DNA from: Haloferax larsenii JCM 13917
Lineage (GTDB): Archaea; Halobacteriota; Halobacteria; Halobacteriales; Haloferacaceae
Assembly (NCBI RefSeq): GCF_000336955.1
Contig: NZ_AOLI01000014.1
Span: forward strand, 125,975-189,974
Direction: 5' to 3'
DNA length: 64,000 nt
The translations under genes were made by a program, and so were the position numbers. The notes under the pieces are model-generated. The model had not been told where the DNA came from, searched no databases, and was given only the letters and a program-made list of their open reading frames with translations. This document shows, in pieces, positions 34,719 through 45,781 of the stretch. The number at the start of each line of letters is the position of its first letter. Position 1 is the stretch's first letter.

Positions 34719-36299
34719 TTAGTCGAGTGCCGATTCGACGGCGGCGCGAATCGCGCCGAACCGCACGAGGTCAGCAGCCGTCTCTAACTCCTCGTCGAGC
34801 GGCCGGTCCTCGTCCAGCGGCGGGACGACAGACCGGACTTCGTCACGGGCAGCACCGGTGCCAGTGCCGAGTTCGAGTCCGTCGTCGAGGAACTCGGCAG
34901 CCTGCGCCCCACAGAGGAGTTCGACGCCGACGATAGTCGCGACGTTCTCCGCGACGCGCCGGGCGTTGAGGGCGCTCTGGCCACTCATGCTCACGTGGTC
35001 TTCCTGCCCGCCGCTGACGGGTGTGGAGTCGATGGATGGACGACCGAACGACCGACACTCATTGAGGAGCGCCGCCGCGGTGTACTGCGCAATCATATAG
35101 CCCGAGCGGAGGCCGCTGTGTTCGGTCAGGAACGGCGGCAGGTACTCCTCTTGGACCTCCGGATTCAGCATCCGGTCGGCGCGGCGCTCCGAGATTGCCG
35201 CGAGGTCGGTGAGTGCCCCGGCGGCGTAATCGAGGCGGAGCGCGAGCGGTTCGCCGTGGAAGTTACCGGCGGAGACGACCGCCGCAACGTCGGTTCCGGG
35301 GGCGCGTTCGTCCACCGAGCCTGCTTCGAAGACGAGCGGGTTGTCGGTCGCGCTGTTGAGTTCGACCTCGACGGCCTCGCGGAGGTGTTCGACAGCGTCT
35401 CTGGTAGCGCCGTGGACCTGTGGGAGACAGCGAATCGAGTAGGCATCCTGCACTCGCTCGCAGTCCTTGTGGGATTCGAGGACGGTCGAGTCGGCGGTCA
35501 AGCGACGAATCGCCGCGGCGCTTTCTTTCTGGCCGGGGTGCGGCCGAACCTCGTGGATTTTGGGGTCGCAGTTCGCCGTGGTCCCCATCGTCACTTCGGT
35601 CGTGAGCGCGCCAGCGGCGTCCGCCGCGTCGAGAATTTCCTCGGCGTCGACGACGAACAGCGAGGCGAGACCGACGGTGAGTTGCGTCCCGTTGATGAGC
35701 GCGAGTCCCTCCTTCGAAGCGAGCGTGACCGGTTCGAGGTCAGCGGTCGCCAGCGCGTCCTCGCCCGAGAGTCGCTCGCCATCGACGAGTGCCTCGCCGC
35801 CGCCGATGAGGACGAGCGCCATGTGGGCGAGTGGCGCGAGGTCGCCGCTGGCTCCGAGACTGCCGCGAGAGCGGACGACCGGGTGGACGCCCTCGTTGAG
35901 CATCGTCACGAGGTGGTCCACGACGAACGGGCGAATACCGGAGTAGCCCTTGGCGAGCGTGTTCACCCGCGTGAGCATCATCGACCGGACTTCCTCGCGG
36001 GTGAGTTCCCGGCCCGCGCCCGCGGAGTGACTGCGGACGAGGTTGGTCTGGAGTTGCTCGATGTCTTCTTCGTCGATGTGCGTCTCGACGAGGTGACCGA
36101 ACCCGGTGTTGACGCCGTAGACCGGTTCGCCGGATTCGACGACCGATTCGACGCGGTCCCGGGAGTCCTGCATGCGCTCGCGGGCCTCGTCGTCGAGTTC
36201 GACGCGAGCATCGTATCGAGCGACCGCGACGACGTCTTCGGGAACGAGCGACTCGCCATCGACGACGACAACGTCGCGTTGGACAGCGCGGTCACTCAT
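34719..36299 (-). CDS. hutH: Histidine ammonia-lyase
   Basis: This 526-residue enzyme removes ammonia from histidine to form urocanate, the first step of histidine catabolism. The MIO cofactor triad Ala-Ser-Gly is at residues 150-152 (RGSLGASGDLAPL), and the active-site Tyr region YGVNTGFG is at 61-68. Phe/Asn/Gln positions are in TTANCDPKIHEVRPHPGQ. The start overlaps hutI by 8 bp. It is the last gene of hutUGIH and is followed by a T-rich terminator. Confidence 0.96.
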   Translation of the reverse strand: MSDRAVQRDVVVVDGESLVPEDVVAVARYDARVELDDEARERMQDSRDRVESVVESGEPVYGVNTGFGHLVETHIDEEDIEQLQTNLVRSHSAGAGRELTREEVRSMMLTRVNTLAKGYSGIRPFVVDHLVTMLNEGVHPVVRSRGSLGASGDLAPLAHMALVLIGGGEALVDGERLSGEDALATADLEPVTLASKEGLALINGTQLTVGLASLFVVDAEEILDAADAAGALTTEVTMGTTANCDPKIHEVRPHPGQKESAAAIRRLTADSTVLESHKDCERVQDAYSIRCLPQVHGATRDAVEHLREAVEVELNSATDNPLVFEAGSVDERAPGTDVAAVVSAGNFHGEPLALRLDYAAGALTDLAAISERRADRMLNPEVQEEYLPPFLTEHSGLRSGYMIAQYTAAALLNECRSFGRPSIDSTPVSGGQEDHVSMSGQSALNARRVAENVATIVGVELLCGAQAAEFLDDGLELGTGTGAARDEVRSVVPPLDEDRPLDEELETAADLVRFGAIRAAVESALD

Positions 36300-37530
36300 G
36301 GACGACCACCCCCGACTTCAGCACGGTCGAAACCGGGTTCGTGTCGAAGCGATACGAGAGGTGCGTCGCCGTCGGCGTGTCCAGGACCACGAGGTCCGCG
36401 GGGCTTCCCTGACGGAGCGTGCCGGTCCCGTCGGTTCTGTCGACTGCCTTTGCCGCGGCGCTCGTGATACTCCGGATTGCCTCGTGCGGCGTCATGCGCA
36501 TGCCGACGCTTCCGAGAGTGGCGACGAATCCCATACTTCTCGCAAAGCAGTTGGGGTTGAAGTCGCTAGCGAGTGCGACTTCGTGGCCCGCGTCGAGGAA
36601 CGCCCGCGCGTGGGCGTACTCGGCTCCGAGGCCGAACGCCGTGCCGGGGAGCATGACGGGAACCACGCCTCCTTCGACCAGCGTCTCGCGACCCTCCGCG
36701 TCGGTCTGGAGCAGATGGTCTGCGCTCGAAGCGCCGACGTCGGCCGCGACGTCGGTCCCGCCGATTGCGGCGAACTCGTCGGCGTGAATCTTCGGCGTGA
36801 GACCGTATTCGCGGCCAGCTTCGAGGATACGGCGCGACTGCTCGGCGGTGAAGACGCCGCGTTCACAGAACACGTCGCAGAACTCGGCGACACCTTGTTC
36901 GGCGACCGCTGGCAGTTGCTCGGAGACGACTTCTTCGACGTACTCGTCGGTATCGACATCGCGCGGGACCGCGTGGGCACCCATGAACGTCGGGATGACG
37001 TCGACCGGGTGGTCTGCACCCGCCTCGTCGATGGCGGCGAGCATCTTGAGTTCCGTCTCGGTGTCGAGTCCGTAGCCGGACTTCACTTCGACAGTGGTCG
37101 TCCCGTGTGCGAGCATCGCGTCGAGGTGCTCGGTGAGGTTCGCGACGAGGTCGTCTTTCGATGCGGCGCGGACCGCCTCGACGGTTCGGAGGATACCGCC
37201 GCCAGCCTCCAGAATCTCCTCGTAGGTCTTCCCCTTGAGCTTCGCGACGAACTCGTCGGAGCGGTCACCAGCGAACACAGCGTGCGTGTGTGGGTCGACG
37301 AAGCCCGGAAGGACCGTCTGCTCGGACGCATCGAGTACGGTGTCCGCGTCTTCGACTGGATACTCGTCGAGCACGTCGTCTGTCGGGCCGACCGCGACGA
37401 CAGTGCCATCGACTGCGGCGACGGCCGCGTCTTCGAGGACTTCGACGCCGGTGCCGTCGTCGGGGCCGACGACGACCTCTTCAGCACCGTAGACGACCGT
37501 TAGCTGGTCAGTCGCTGCGTCGTCACTCAT
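36292..37530 (-). CDS. hutI: Imidazolonepropionase
   Basis: This 412-residue amidohydrolase opens imidazolone propionate to N-formimidoylglutamate. The metal site begins with [13 protein letters not shown]; later ligands are in KSGYGLD, IHADEFA and ASDFNPN, and the substrate loop region [11 protein letters not shown] is present. The start at 37530 (MSDDAATDQ) overlaps the hutG stop by ATGA. An open frame reaches 37614, but that part covers the end of hutG. Confidence 0.96.
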   Translation of the reverse strand: MSDDAATDQLTVVYGAEEVVVGPDDGTGVEVLEDAAVAAVDGTVVAVGPTDDVLDEYPVEDADTVLDASEQTVLPGFVDPHTHAVFAGDRSDEFVAKLKGKTYEEILEAGGGILRTVEAVRAASKDDLVANLTEHLDAMLAHGTTTVEVKSGYGLDTETELKMLAAIDEAGADHPVDVIPTFMGAHAVPRDVDTDEYVEEVVSEQLPAVAEQGVAEFCDVFCERGVFTAEQSRRILEAGREYGLTPKIHADEFAAIGGTDVAADVGASSADHLLQTDAEGRETLVEGGVVPVMLPGTAFGLGAEYAHARAFLDAGHEVALASDFNPNCFARSMGFVATLGSVGMRMTPHEAIRSITSAAAKAVDRTDGTGTLRQGSPADLVVLDTPTATHLSYRFDTNPVSTVLKSGVVVHE

Positions 37531-38450
37531 TGTTCCACCCCCGAAAGGAAGTGGGCAACAGCACGCGCTGCCGCGCCCGAGGTCCGGTCGGACGTGTCGA
37601 GCGACGGTGCGCACTCGACGACTTCGAACCCGGCGACGCGCGAATCCGACGCGACGCGGCGGAGCATCGAGTACAGTTCGCGCGTCGAGATGCCGCCCGG
37701 TGTCGGTGCGCTGACGCCCGGTGCGGCCGTCTCGTCGAGGACGTCAACGTCGAGGCTGACGTAGACGACGTCGCAGGACGCGACGGCGTCGAGCGCGAAG
37801 TCCGCGGCTTCTTCGGGGTCGCGGCCGACTTCTTCTGCGGTCAGAATCGTCCCGCCCTGCTCACCGAGGAAGTCGGCGTACACGGTCGAGGTCTCGAAGT
37901 GACGCGCGCCGACGACCGCGAGAGTGTCGAGTCCGGCGTCGAACAGTTGGTGGTACGGCGTCCCACTCGATGGGCCGTCTTGCGGTTCGCGGCAGTCGAG
38001 GTGAGCGTCGAAACTGATGACACCGACCGAGACGTCGTCCGCGAGAAGCGGCGTGACGTTGGCCACCGAAAGCGAGTTGTCGCCGCCGAGGAAGACCGGG
38101 AAGGCACCGCGCTCGTAGACCTGTGCGGCCGCGTCCGCGACTTCGGACTGTACGTCGGCGACGCCACCGGCAATCTGGTCGACGGCGACGTCACCGAGGT
38201 CGGCGACGTTAGCGACTGCACCCTCGTCGTAGTGGTGGGTCTTGACGCCCGTGAGCGCGTTCCGTATCGCCTGCGGGCCGTCACGAGCACCTTTGCGGCC
38301 GATAACCGCGCCGTCGTAGGGTTCGCCGACGAAGACGGCGTCGTAGTCGCTGGCAGCATCGAGGTCCGTCGTCTCGACGACGTGGCCGAACTGCTCGTCG
38401 TTCGGGTCGGAGGACGTGCCCTCCCACTGCGATGGTTCGTGGAACATCAT
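37527..38450 (-). CDS. hutG: Formimidoylglutamase
   Basis: This 307-residue ureohydrolase (arginase fold) converts formimidoylglutamate to glutamate and formamide. The manganese ligands appear in [18 protein letters not shown] and [10 protein letters not shown]. The start overlaps the hutU stop (ATGA), and its own stop overlaps hutI, showing tight translational coupling. Tandem ATGs at 38450 and 38447 leave a one-codon uncertainty. Confidence 0.95.
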   Translation of the reverse strand: MMFHEPSQWEGTSSDPNDEQFGHVVETTDLDAASDYDAVFVGEPYDGAVIGRKGARDGPQAIRNALTGVKTHHYDEGAVANVADLGDVAVDQIAGGVADVQSEVADAAAQVYERGAFPVFLGGDNSLSVANVTPLLADDVSVGVISFDAHLDCREPQDGPSSGTPYHQLFDAGLDTLAVVGARHFETSTVYADFLGEQGGTILTAEEVGRDPEEAADFALDAVASCDVVYVSLDVDVLDETAAPGVSAPTPGGISTRELYSMLRRVASDSRVAGFEVVECAPSLDTSDRTSGAAARAVAHFLSGVEQ

Positions 38451-40186
38451 TGGTCGTCTCGCATCGGGATATGGACGTTCGATTGGGTCGCCTCGTCGAG
38501 TGCGTCGTCGTAGCCGGCGTCTGCGTGCCGGATGACGCCCATGCCGGGGTCGGTCGTGAACACCGCGCGGGCTTTCTTGGCCGCGAGGTCGGAGCCGTCG
38601 AGGACGACGTGGTTGTTGCTGTGCAGCGAGTTGCCGATTCCGACGCCGCCACCGTCGTGGACGCTGACGATGTCGGCACCAGCGGCGGTGTTGACGAGTG
38701 CGTTCAGGATGGGCCAGTCGGCGACGGCGTCCGTGCCGTCACGCATGGCCTCAGTCTCGCGGTTGGGGCTGGCGACAGACCCGGCGTCGAGGTGGTCGCG
38801 GGTGACGACGACCGGAGCCGACACTTCGCCGGACGCGACGAGTTCGTTGATTTTCAGCGCGAAGCGGGCGCGCTCGGTGATACCCTCTTCGTTGGTCTCG
38901 TAGCCGAGCCAGCAGACACGAGAGGGAAGCCCCTGGAAGGACACCTGCTCCTGTGCGAGGTCTATCCAGCGCATGAGCGACTCGTTTTCGGGGAACAGCT
39001 CTCGGATGGCCTCGTCGGTGCGGTAGATGTCCTCGGGGTCGCCGGAGAGTGCCGCCCAGCGGAACGGACCGCGCCCGCGACAGAACATCGGCCGGATGTA
39101 GGCCGGGACGAACCCGGGGAAGTCGAAGGCGTTCTCCATGCCGCGGTGGTTCTTCACCTGCCCGCGGATGTTGTTGCCGTATTCGAAGGCAATCGCACCC
39201 TCGTCCTGCAAGTCGAGGATGGCCTGCACGTGGCGCTCCATCGTGTCGAGGCTCTCTTCGACGTACTTCTCGGGGTCCTCGTCGCGGAGTTCGTCCGCCT
39301 CGGCGGCAGTGTAACCGCTCGGGTAGTAACCTTCGAGTTCGTCGTGGGCGCTCGTCTGGTCGGTGACGATGTCTGGAATCTCGCCGCGCTCGAGGAGTTC
39401 TTCGAGCATGTCGGCGATGTTCATCTCGACGCCGACGCTGTAGGGTTCGCCCGCTTCGAGCGCGTCCTTCGCGTTCTCAAGCGCCTCGTCCAGCGAGTCG
39501 GCGTAGTCCATCAGGTAGTCGGTCTCGACGCGGCGCTCGATGCGGTCGGGTTGGACTTCGGCCGCGATACAAACGCCGTGGTTCATCGTGACCGCGAGGG
39601 GCTGTGCACCGCTCATGCCGCCGAGACCGCCGGTCACGACGAGTTTCCCGGCCAAGTCGCTGTCGTAGTGCTGCCGGGCGAGTTCGGCCAGCGTCTCGTA
39701 GGTCCCCTGAATGATGCCCTGCGTGCCGATGTAGGCCCACGACCCCGCAGTCATCTGGCCGTACATAATCTTGCCCTCGGCTTCCAGTTCGTGGAAGTGT
39801 TCCCAGTCGTCCCAGTGGCCGACGAGGTTCGAGTTCGCGATGAGGACGCGGGGGGCGCGCTCGTGAGTCGGGAACTTCCCGACGGGTTTTCCGGACTGGA
39901 CCAAGAGCGTCTCGTCGTCGTCCAGATTCCGCAGTTCGTCGAGAATCGCGTCGTAGGCATCCCACGACCGGGCCGCACGACCGGTCCCGCCGTAGACGAC
40001 GAGGTCCTCGGGACGCTCGGCAACCTCGGGGTCGAGGTTGTTGTTGAGCATCCTGAAGGCCGCTTCCTGCCGCCACGACTGACACTCGGTCAGGTCCGTG
40101 CCAGTGGGCGAGCCTTGGTACTCCTTCCACTGCTCGCTCGGTTCACCGAACCGCTCGTCTCGACTCTTCGCCTGCTCTTTGCTCAT
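38447..40186 (-). CDS. hutU: Urocanate hydratase
   Basis: This 579-residue NAD-dependent urocanase converts urocanate to imidazolone propionate. Signatures include [27 protein letters not shown] and [17 protein letters not shown], and the C-terminal [14 protein letters not shown]. It is the first gene of hutUGIH. The ATG at 40186 ([13 protein letters not shown]) is the family start; the open frame extends to 40372, across the promoter. A TATA-like CATATAAAG lies at about 40242-40250 and a 16-bp palindrome just upstream of that, suggesting substrate-responsive control of the operon. Confidence 0.96.
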   Translation of the reverse strand: MSKEQAKSRDERFGEPSEQWKEYQGSPTGTDLTECQSWRQEAAFRMLNNNLDPEVAERPEDLVVYGGTGRAARSWDAYDAILDELRNLDDDETLLVQSGKPVGKFPTHERAPRVLIANSNLVGHWDDWEHFHELEAEGKIMYGQMTAGSWAYIGTQGIIQGTYETLAELARQHYDSDLAGKLVVTGGLGGMSGAQPLAVTMNHGVCIAAEVQPDRIERRVETDYLMDYADSLDEALENAKDALEAGEPYSVGVEMNIADMLEELLERGEIPDIVTDQTSAHDELEGYYPSGYTAAEADELRDEDPEKYVEESLDTMERHVQAILDLQDEGAIAFEYGNNIRGQVKNHRGMENAFDFPGFVPAYIRPMFCRGRGPFRWAALSGDPEDIYRTDEAIRELFPENESLMRWIDLAQEQVSFQGLPSRVCWLGYETNEEGITERARFALKINELVASGEVSAPVVVTRDHLDAGSVASPNRETEAMRDGTDAVADWPILNALVNTAAGADIVSVHDGGGVGIGNSLHSNNHVVLDGSDLAAKKARAVFTTDPGMGVIRHADAGYDDALDEATQSNVHIPMRDDQ

Positions 40187-40241
40187 ACACAGTACTTTGT
40201 GGCGATTATTGGTAGCAATTTGCTCGCCATGCGGAGATGAC

Positions 40242-40275
40242 TTTATATGCAATTCCGGTTGTGTCGCTAGACACA
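40242..40275 (-). promoter_or_regulatory. hut promoter with upstream palindrome
   Basis: On the minus strand CATATAAAG (40242-40250) is a good TATA element. Ten bases upstream of it is TGTGTCGCTAGACACA (40260-40275), with perfect 6-bp arms. The leader to the hutU ATG is about 30 nt. The palindrome is the best candidate operator for the hut operon, and possibly for the divergent MFS gene. Confidence 0.6.
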
Positions 40276-40363
40276 CGATAGCGAACGACAGCGCTCCGGA
40301 AACGGCCGTATCTCTCTCCCAAAGAATCGTAACGCACTGGTAGCGGGTCTCCAAAGAGGGTGT

Positions 40364-41551
40364 GTGACCCAACAGCCGGCATCCGACGACCCTGTGTTTG
40401 CAGGCTATCGGACTCGGATGTTACTCACCGTCTCACTCGGGTGGGCGCTACTGCAAGCCGGGCGATTCCTCCTGTCGCCGTTGCTCCCGACGATTATCGA
40501 CGACCTCCAGATAACGGAGGCGACCGCGGGAATCGCGCTCGCAGTCTTTCAGGGGATTTACGCCCTCACACAGTATCCCGGCGGTGAATATTCCGACCGC
40601 TGGACGCGAGCCACGCTCATCGTCCCGGGGCTCGCAATTCTCGTCGTCGGGTTCGCTACGCTCGGTCTCGCCGGTGGCGTCGCTGGCTTCGTCGTTGCCG
40701 TGGGAATCATCGGCTTCGGGAAGGGACTGTTTGCGATTCCGTCGCGGGCGCTTCTATCGGACCTCTTCGCCGGGCGTCGCGGTCGGGCCCTCGGGTTGTA
40801 CGCAGCCGGGACCGACCTCGGTGGACTCCTCGCCTCCGGGCTCGCAATCCTCGCGCTCACCTACGCCTCGTGGCGAACGCCGTTTCTCCCCGTCGCGGCC
40901 GCACTCGGCGTGCTCACGCTCGTCTTCGTGTTGTGGTCGAAGGAGGGCTACACGGTCGGGTCGCCGCGACTCGACCTCACGCGGACCGTCAAACGACTGA
41001 TATCGAGCCCTGCACAGCGTCGGACGCTCCTCGCCTTCGCGCTCTTTTACTTCATGGTCGGCGGCTTCATCAACTTCCTTCCGACCTACCTCATCGAAGC
41101 GAAGGACTTCACACAGCAGTTCGCGAGTGTCGCCTTCGCCATCGTCTTCGTCGTCGGAATCGCTATCAAGCCGGTTGCTGGCGGCCTCAGTGACCGATTC
41201 CGACGAGAGTCTATCGCGGTCGTCGGCCTGCTCATCGCCGCCGGGTCGCTGACGCTCCTCTCGCTTGCAACCACGGAGGCGGTCATCTACCTCGCGGTCG
41301 TCGTGATGGCCGTCGGGTACAAGATGGAATTCCCGCTCGCCGACGCCATCATCGTGGACAACGCCCCCGCCGAGGATATGGGTGCAGACCTCGGTGCTGC
41401 TCGGGCGCTGTTTTTGGGTGCAAACGCGGCCGGACCTGCCTACGTCGGCATCGTCGCTACCTACGTCGGCTACGTCCCCGCGTTCGCCGGACTCGTCGGC
41501 TGTCTCGTGCTCGCGGCTGGTCTCCTCTACTGGGACACACGAGCGAGATGA
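40364..41551 (+). CDS. MFS transporter divergent from hut operon
   Basis: This 395-residue protein has 12 predicted membrane helices and the MFS loop sequences [14 protein letters not shown] (between helices 2 and 3) and [14 protein letters not shown] (between helices 8 and 9). The start is GTG at 40364, with GAGGG about 5 bp upstream. It is divergent from hutU over 177 bp that contain the 16-bp palindrome. A role in uptake of histidine, urocanate or a related compound is an inference from position only. Confidence 0.87.
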   Translation: MTQQPASDDPVFAGYRTRMLLTVSLGWALLQAGRFLLSPLLPTIIDDLQITEATAGIALAVFQGIYALTQYPGGEYSDRWTRATLIVPGLAILVVGFATLGLAGGVAGFVVAVGIIGFGKGLFAIPSRALLSDLFAGRRGRALGLYAAGTDLGGLLASGLAILALTYASWRTPFLPVAAALGVLTLVFVLWSKEGYTVGSPRLDLTRTVKRLISSPAQRRTLLAFALFYFMVGGFINFLPTYLIEAKDFTQQFASVAFAIVFVVGIAIKPVAGGLSDRFRRESIAVVGLLIAAGSLTLLSLATTEAVIYLAVVVMAVGYKMEFPLADAIIVDNAPAEDMGADLGAARALFLGANAAGPAYVGIVATYVGYVPAFAGLVGCLVLAAGLLYWDTRAR

Positions 41552-41616
41552 GACGCTCGTCGAGATAGGACGCGACCAGAGAACCCAACGAAATTCGCCC
41601 GGACGCGACCGGGGCG

Positions 41617-42696
41617 TTAGTTCGCGGTCAGAAGCTGTTCGGCTTCGTCTTCGACTTCGACGGTTCCCTCGGCGAAGACGACGCCGTGAGCGCCCTCACG
41701 TTCCTTCGCACTCGCCGCGACCCGAACGAACTCGGCCTTCTCGCGGGCGGCCGAAATCGTGTGGCCGCCGCAGTAACTCACACCCGACCGAATCCCGCCG
41801 AGGAACTCCTCGACAAGCGGTGCGAGCGGGCCGTCGTAGGGCGTCAGCGCCTCGATACCCTCGCCCGCGGCGACGTCGCTTTCCTTGTCCCCACGGTCGT
41901 CCGCCGCTTCGGTGGACGCCATGCCGCGCGACTGTTTGTAGACCTCGCCGTCGACTTCGACGACGCGGCCCGGTGCCTCGTCGGTGCCGGCGAAGAAGCT
42001 GCCCATCATAACCGTGTCCGCACCCGCCATGAGCGCCTTCGCGGCGTCACCCGAGGTTCGGATACCACCGTCGGCCATCACGTGGATGCCGAGTTCGTGC
42101 GCGCGGTCGGCGCAGTCCGAGACAGCCGTCAACTGCGGGTAGCCAGCGCCGGCGACCTTCCGGGTCGTGCAGTGAGAACCGGGCCCGACGCCGACTTTCA
42201 CGCATCCGGCACCGGCCTCATAGAGGTCTTCGACGGCCGCCGGCGTGACGACGTTGCCCGCGACGATTTCGATATCGAACTCGTCGTCGATTACGGAGAC
42301 GGCGTCGAGACACCGCTCCATGTGGCCGTGGGCGATGTCCATCACGACCGCGTCGGCACCGGCGTTCACGAGTGCCTCCGTCCGTTCGAGGTAGTCTTCG
42401 TTGATTCCGACCGCACCCGCGACCGTGCCGCCGCGTTCCGCGACGCTTCGGACCTGTTGGGACTGTTCGTCTATGGTGAGGAACCGGTGGATAACACCCA
42501 TTCCGCCCAGATTCGAGAGTTCGGCCGCCAACTCGTCTTCGGTGACCGTATCCATCGCCGCACTGACGAGCGGTGTGTCTAGCCGAAGGTTCGGCGTCAC
42601 GTTAGTCGAGAGGTCCACGTCGCTCCTGCTATCGACCGGGGAGCGCTGTGGAACCAGCAATACATCTCCATACGAGAGACCTGTGCGAATCTCCAT
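41617..42696 (-). CDS. IMP dehydrogenase/GMP reductase family enzyme without CBS domains
   Basis: A 359-residue TIM-barrel enzyme. The catalytic loop [21 protein letters not shown] contains the nucleophilic Cys and has the Arg-Lys and GYPQ context typical of GMP reductase. IMP dehydrogenases of usual length (about 490) contain CBS domains, which are absent here. [20 protein letters not shown] is the phosphate-binding strand. It could be a GMP reductase or a short, CBS-less IMPDH; the two cannot be told apart safely by eye. It is monocistronic. Confidence 0.85.
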   Translation of the reverse strand: MEIRTGLSYGDVLLVPQRSPVDSRSDVDLSTNVTPNLRLDTPLVSAAMDTVTEDELAAELSNLGGMGVIHRFLTIDEQSQQVRSVAERGGTVAGAVGINEDYLERTEALVNAGADAVVMDIAHGHMERCLDAVSVIDDEFDIEIVAGNVVTPAAVEDLYEAGAGCVKVGVGPGSHCTTRKVAGAGYPQLTAVSDCADRAHELGIHVMADGGIRTSGDAAKALMAGADTVMMGSFFAGTDEAPGRVVEVDGEVYKQSRGMASTEAADDRGDKESDVAAGEGIEALTPYDGPLAPLVEEFLGGIRSGVSYCGGHTISAAREKAEFVRVAASAKEREGAHGVVFAEGTVEVEDEAEQLLTAN

Positions 42697-43231
42697 CGTA
42701 ACCCTCCACAGCCGAAGGGAGGGACGGATATAGGTGCTCCGGAAGGCGATTACGTCGCCGGGGAGCGAAACTATTACCTGCTGGGTTCCGTTTGTTTAGC
42801 AACACACGGCGTCGCGTTACGTGCGAATCTCCATCCAATCGTAACCCCAACATTTTCGTGCTGCGCGCGCCGTGTGGCTCAAATTCTCGACGAGCGACTG
42901 CACTGCGCTCGGACCTGAACTTCTGTAGGCGGAACGATGAATTCGGAAGTGTTTTTATCCGTAATTTTTGACATTGCTATGCCGAACCGACGGTCTCGCT
43001 GAGTCGGTGTCGGTAGGTGGTCAGAGGCACCCACGAAACGAACGGACCCGCGTTCGGATGCCCTCCTGGCCCTCCTCTCTCTACTTCGGACTCTCGGCAC
43101 GTCACACTCGGAAACCACCGTCACCGCGAACGACGAATCTCGGCCATTCGAACGGCCCTCTCGGTGGATGTGACCAATCGACATCCGTCTGACGGAAGAC
43201 ATTTCCTTCACGCAGTAACTCGATAACGTAC
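42697..43231. other. Intergenic region upstream of guaB-like gene and glmU-like gene
   Basis: About 535 bp without a convincing protein gene. It contains a second copy of the first five codons of the guaB-like gene followed by a stop (minus strand, 42834-42817). A TTTTTATCCG element lies near 42953, and an imperfect hairpin sits at 42982-43013. Nothing else was recognised. Confidence 0.5.
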
Positions 43232-44458
43232 ATGCAGACTGTCATTCTCGCTGCCGGGCGCGGGACGCGAATGCACCCGCTTACCGACAGGCGACCGAAG
43301 CCCATGCTGCCAGTTACCGATAGGCCACTCGTCGCGCACACGGTCGACGCCGCAATCGAAGCGGGAGCGACCAGCCTGACACTCGTCGTTGGGTACGAGG
43401 CTGACGACGTTCGGTCGTTCTTCGGCGACGAGCGCGGTGGCGTCCCGGTCGAGTTCGCCGTCCAGGAGGAACAGCGTGGAACCGCCGACGCAGTTCGCGC
43501 CGCCGCGCCGACCCTCGACGACGACGAACCGTTCGTCGTCCTCAACGGCGACGCACTCTACGACGTGCCTTCGCTTTCGACGCTGTACGACAGCGTCCCC
43601 GCAGTCGGGTCGTATACGGTCGACAACCCGAGTTCCTACGGCGTCTTGGACACCGACACGGACGGGTTCGTCACCGGCGTGATAGAGAAACCCGAGAACC
43701 CGCCGTCGAACCTCATCAACGCCGGGTCGTACGTCTTCCCGGCCGAGGCACAGCAGTGGTTGAACGTCGAAGAGAGCGACCGCGGCGAACTCGAACTGAC
43801 GGACGTGCTCGCCCGCGCCTGCGACGAGTTCGACGTGCAGGCCGTCGCCTTCGACCGCTGGCTCGACGTCGGCCGCCCGTGGGAACTGCTCGAAGCGAAC
43901 GAGTGGAAGCTCTCGGAACTCGACGGTCGCATCGATGGCGACGTCTCCGACGATGCCGAACTCACCGGCCCCGTGGTCGTCGAAGAAGGGGCGACAGTCC
44001 GGTCGGGCGTCGTTATCGAAGGCCCTGCCCTCGTCCGCAAGGGGGCGACTGTCGGACCGAACGCGTACGTCCGCGGCGCGACTGTCGTCGGCGAGGGCGC
44101 GAAAGTCGGTCACGCCGTCGAAGTGAAAAACAGCGTGCTGATGGAAGGCGCGACGGTCGGCCACCTCTCGTACGTCGGCGACAGCGTCCTCGGCCGCGAC
44201 GTGAACTTCGGTGCGGGGACGAAAGTCGCCAACCTCCGTCACGACGGCGAGGCCGTCCGACAGATGGTGAAAGGCGAACTCGTCTCGACCGGCCGCCGGA
44301 AGTACGGCGTCGTGCTCGGTGACGAGGCTAAGACTGGCATCAACACCTCACTGAACGCTGGTGTTCGACTCCCGACCGGCGGAATGACGAAGCCGTCAGA
44401 GTCCGTCCTCTACGACAGAATCGAGGGCGGTAAGGGAGACGAAACTGAGTCGGAGTAA
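43232..44458 (+). CDS. glmU: Bifunctional sugar-1-phosphate nucleotidyltransferase/acetyltransferase (GlmU-like)
   Basis: A 408-residue two-domain protein. The N-terminal nucleotidyltransferase has LAAGRGTRMHPLTDRRPKPMLPV and LNGDALYD with the metal Asp. The C-terminal left-handed beta-helix (from about 235) has repeated GATVRSGV-, GATVGPNA- and GEGAKVGH-type hexapeptide turns and NFGAGTKVANLRHDG, as in archaeal GlcN-1-P acetyltransferase/UTP uridylyltransferases. It would make UDP-GlcNAc from GlcN-1-P. It is convergent, 15 bp apart, with the phosphoglucosamine mutase gene that supplies its substrate. Confidence 0.88.
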   Translation: MQTVILAAGRGTRMHPLTDRRPKPMLPVTDRPLVAHTVDAAIEAGATSLTLVVGYEADDVRSFFGDERGGVPVEFAVQEEQRGTADAVRAAAPTLDDDEPFVVLNGDALYDVPSLSTLYDSVPAVGSYTVDNPSSYGVLDTDTDGFVTGVIEKPENPPSNLINAGSYVFPAEAQQWLNVEESDRGELELTDVLARACDEFDVQAVAFDRWLDVGRPWELLEANEWKLSELDGRIDGDVSDDAELTGPVVVEEGATVRSGVVIEGPALVRKGATVGPNAYVRGATVVGEGAKVGHAVEVKNSVLMEGATVGHLSYVGDSVLGRDVNFGAGTKVANLRHDGEAVRQMVKGELVSTGRRKYGVVLGDEAKTGINTSLNAGVRLPTGGMTKPSESVLYDRIEGGKGDETESE

Positions 44459-44473
44459 GCCGTGGCCGCCGCG

Positions 44474-45781
44474 TCAGTCGAGGAGCGACTGAGCCGCTTC
44501 GAGTAGTTCGTCGGCCCGGTCCGCATCGCGGGCCTCTGCTGTCACCCGAACCAGCGGTTGGGTGCCACTCGCGCGGACGAGGAACCACCCGTCGTCGAAC
44601 GCGACACGAACACCGTCTATCGTTTCGACGTCGTCGTACTCGGCGAGCACGCGCTCTTCGACGCGGTCCATCGTCGCTTCCTTCTGGTCGGTCTCGACGC
44701 TCTCCCGGCGAATCGGATACGCCTCGAAATCTGCGAGGAGCGACGAGAGCGGACCGGCCTCACTCACGAGCGACGCCAGCGTACAGGCAGCCAGTGGCCC
44801 GTCAGGGCAGCGTGTCTGGTCCGGCCAAATCCACGCCCCAGACGGTTCGCCGCCGAAGGCGAATCCGGGGTTCGACAGCGTCTCCGCGACGTACACGTCG
44901 CCGACTTTGGTCCGTTCGATGACGCCGCCGACGGGGTCGATGTAGTCGTCGACGGCGAGGCTCGTGTTTAGCGGGGCTGCAATCTTCTGGTGGTCCTCGT
45001 CGATGGCGTGACGTGCGAACAGTGCGAGGAGCGCGTCACCCGAGAGGAACTCGCCGTCCTCCGAAACGGCCATCATCCGGTCGGCGTCGCCGTCGTGGGC
45101 GATTCCGAGGTCGGCGTCGGTCGCTGCGACGACCTCGGTCAAGCGAGCGCACGTCTCCGCGGTCGGTTCACTCGGGCGCGCCGGGAAACTCCCGTCAGGC
45201 TGTGCGTTGAGTGTCTCGACGTGGCACCCGAGGTTCGTGAGTGCGGTCGCCGTGACCTGTCCCGCTCCGTTGCCTACGTCGACGACGACGTCGAGTTCGG
45301 TATCGATATCGACGGCAGATTCGAGCGCGGCGGCGTGATGGGCGACTGCGTCGTCTCGGGTCGTCTCCGTACCGTGGCCGGCCCAATCTGCGAGTTCGAA
45401 CTCGCCGTCGGTCAACCGGGATTCGATTGCGTCGCGCTGTGTCGCGACGAACGCTTGGCCCGACGGGTTCCAGAGTTTGAACCCATTGTCGGTCGCGGGA
45501 TTGTGAGAGGCGGTGACTGAGACGCCCACGTCCGCGTCGAAGGCCTCGATTGCACGGGCAACAGTCGGCGTCGACGCCAGGCCGAGCGTGACGACGTCAG
45601 CGCCGCACTCGCGTGCACCAGCAGAGAGGGCGTCGACGAAGACGCGCCCACTGTCTCTCGAATCGCGTCCGACGACGACTGTCTCGTAGCCCTCCGAGGC
45701 GACCGCCCGCCCGAGGTCGAGTGCCAGCGACGCAGTGATAGTCGAACCGACCGCACCTCGAATACCGCTCGTGCCGAACAT
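44474..45781 (-). CDS. glmM: Phosphoglucosamine mutase
   Basis: This 435-residue alpha-D-phosphohexomutase has the phosphoserine loop TASHNPATDNG, the Mg motif AHDGDADRMMAV, the sugar-binding GGEPSGAWIWP and the phosphate-binding RASGTQPLVRV. All four catalytic loops are intact. Assignment as GlmM rather than phosphomannomutase rests on its convergent pairing with the GlmU-like gene and on glmS in the same region. A second, paralogous mutase occurs at the right edge of the window. Confidence 0.88.
   Translation of the reverse strand: MFGTSGIRGAVGSTITASLALDLGRAVASEGYETVVVGRDSRDSGRVFVDALSAGARECGADVVTLGLASTPTVARAIEAFDADVGVSVTASHNPATDNGFKLWNPSGQAFVATQRDAIESRLTDGEFELADWAGHGTETTRDDAVAHHAAALESAVDIDTELDVVVDVGNGAGQVTATALTNLGCHVETLNAQPDGSFPARPSEPTAETCARLTEVVAATDADLGIAHDGDADRMMAVSEDGEFLSGDALLALFARHAIDEDHQKIAAPLNTSLAVDDYIDPVGGVIERTKVGDVYVAETLSNPGFAFGGEPSGAWIWPDQTRCPDGPLAACTLASLVSEAGPLSSLLADFEAYPIRRESVETDQKEATMDRVEERVLAEYDDVETIDGVRVAFDDGWFLVRASGTQPLVRVTAEARDADRADELLEAAQSLLD

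Noticed and set aside
41617-42696. Calling the enzyme plain IMP dehydrogenase (guaB)
   Set aside because: There are no CBS domains and the catalytic loop has GMP-reductase-like residues; the family-level name is safer.
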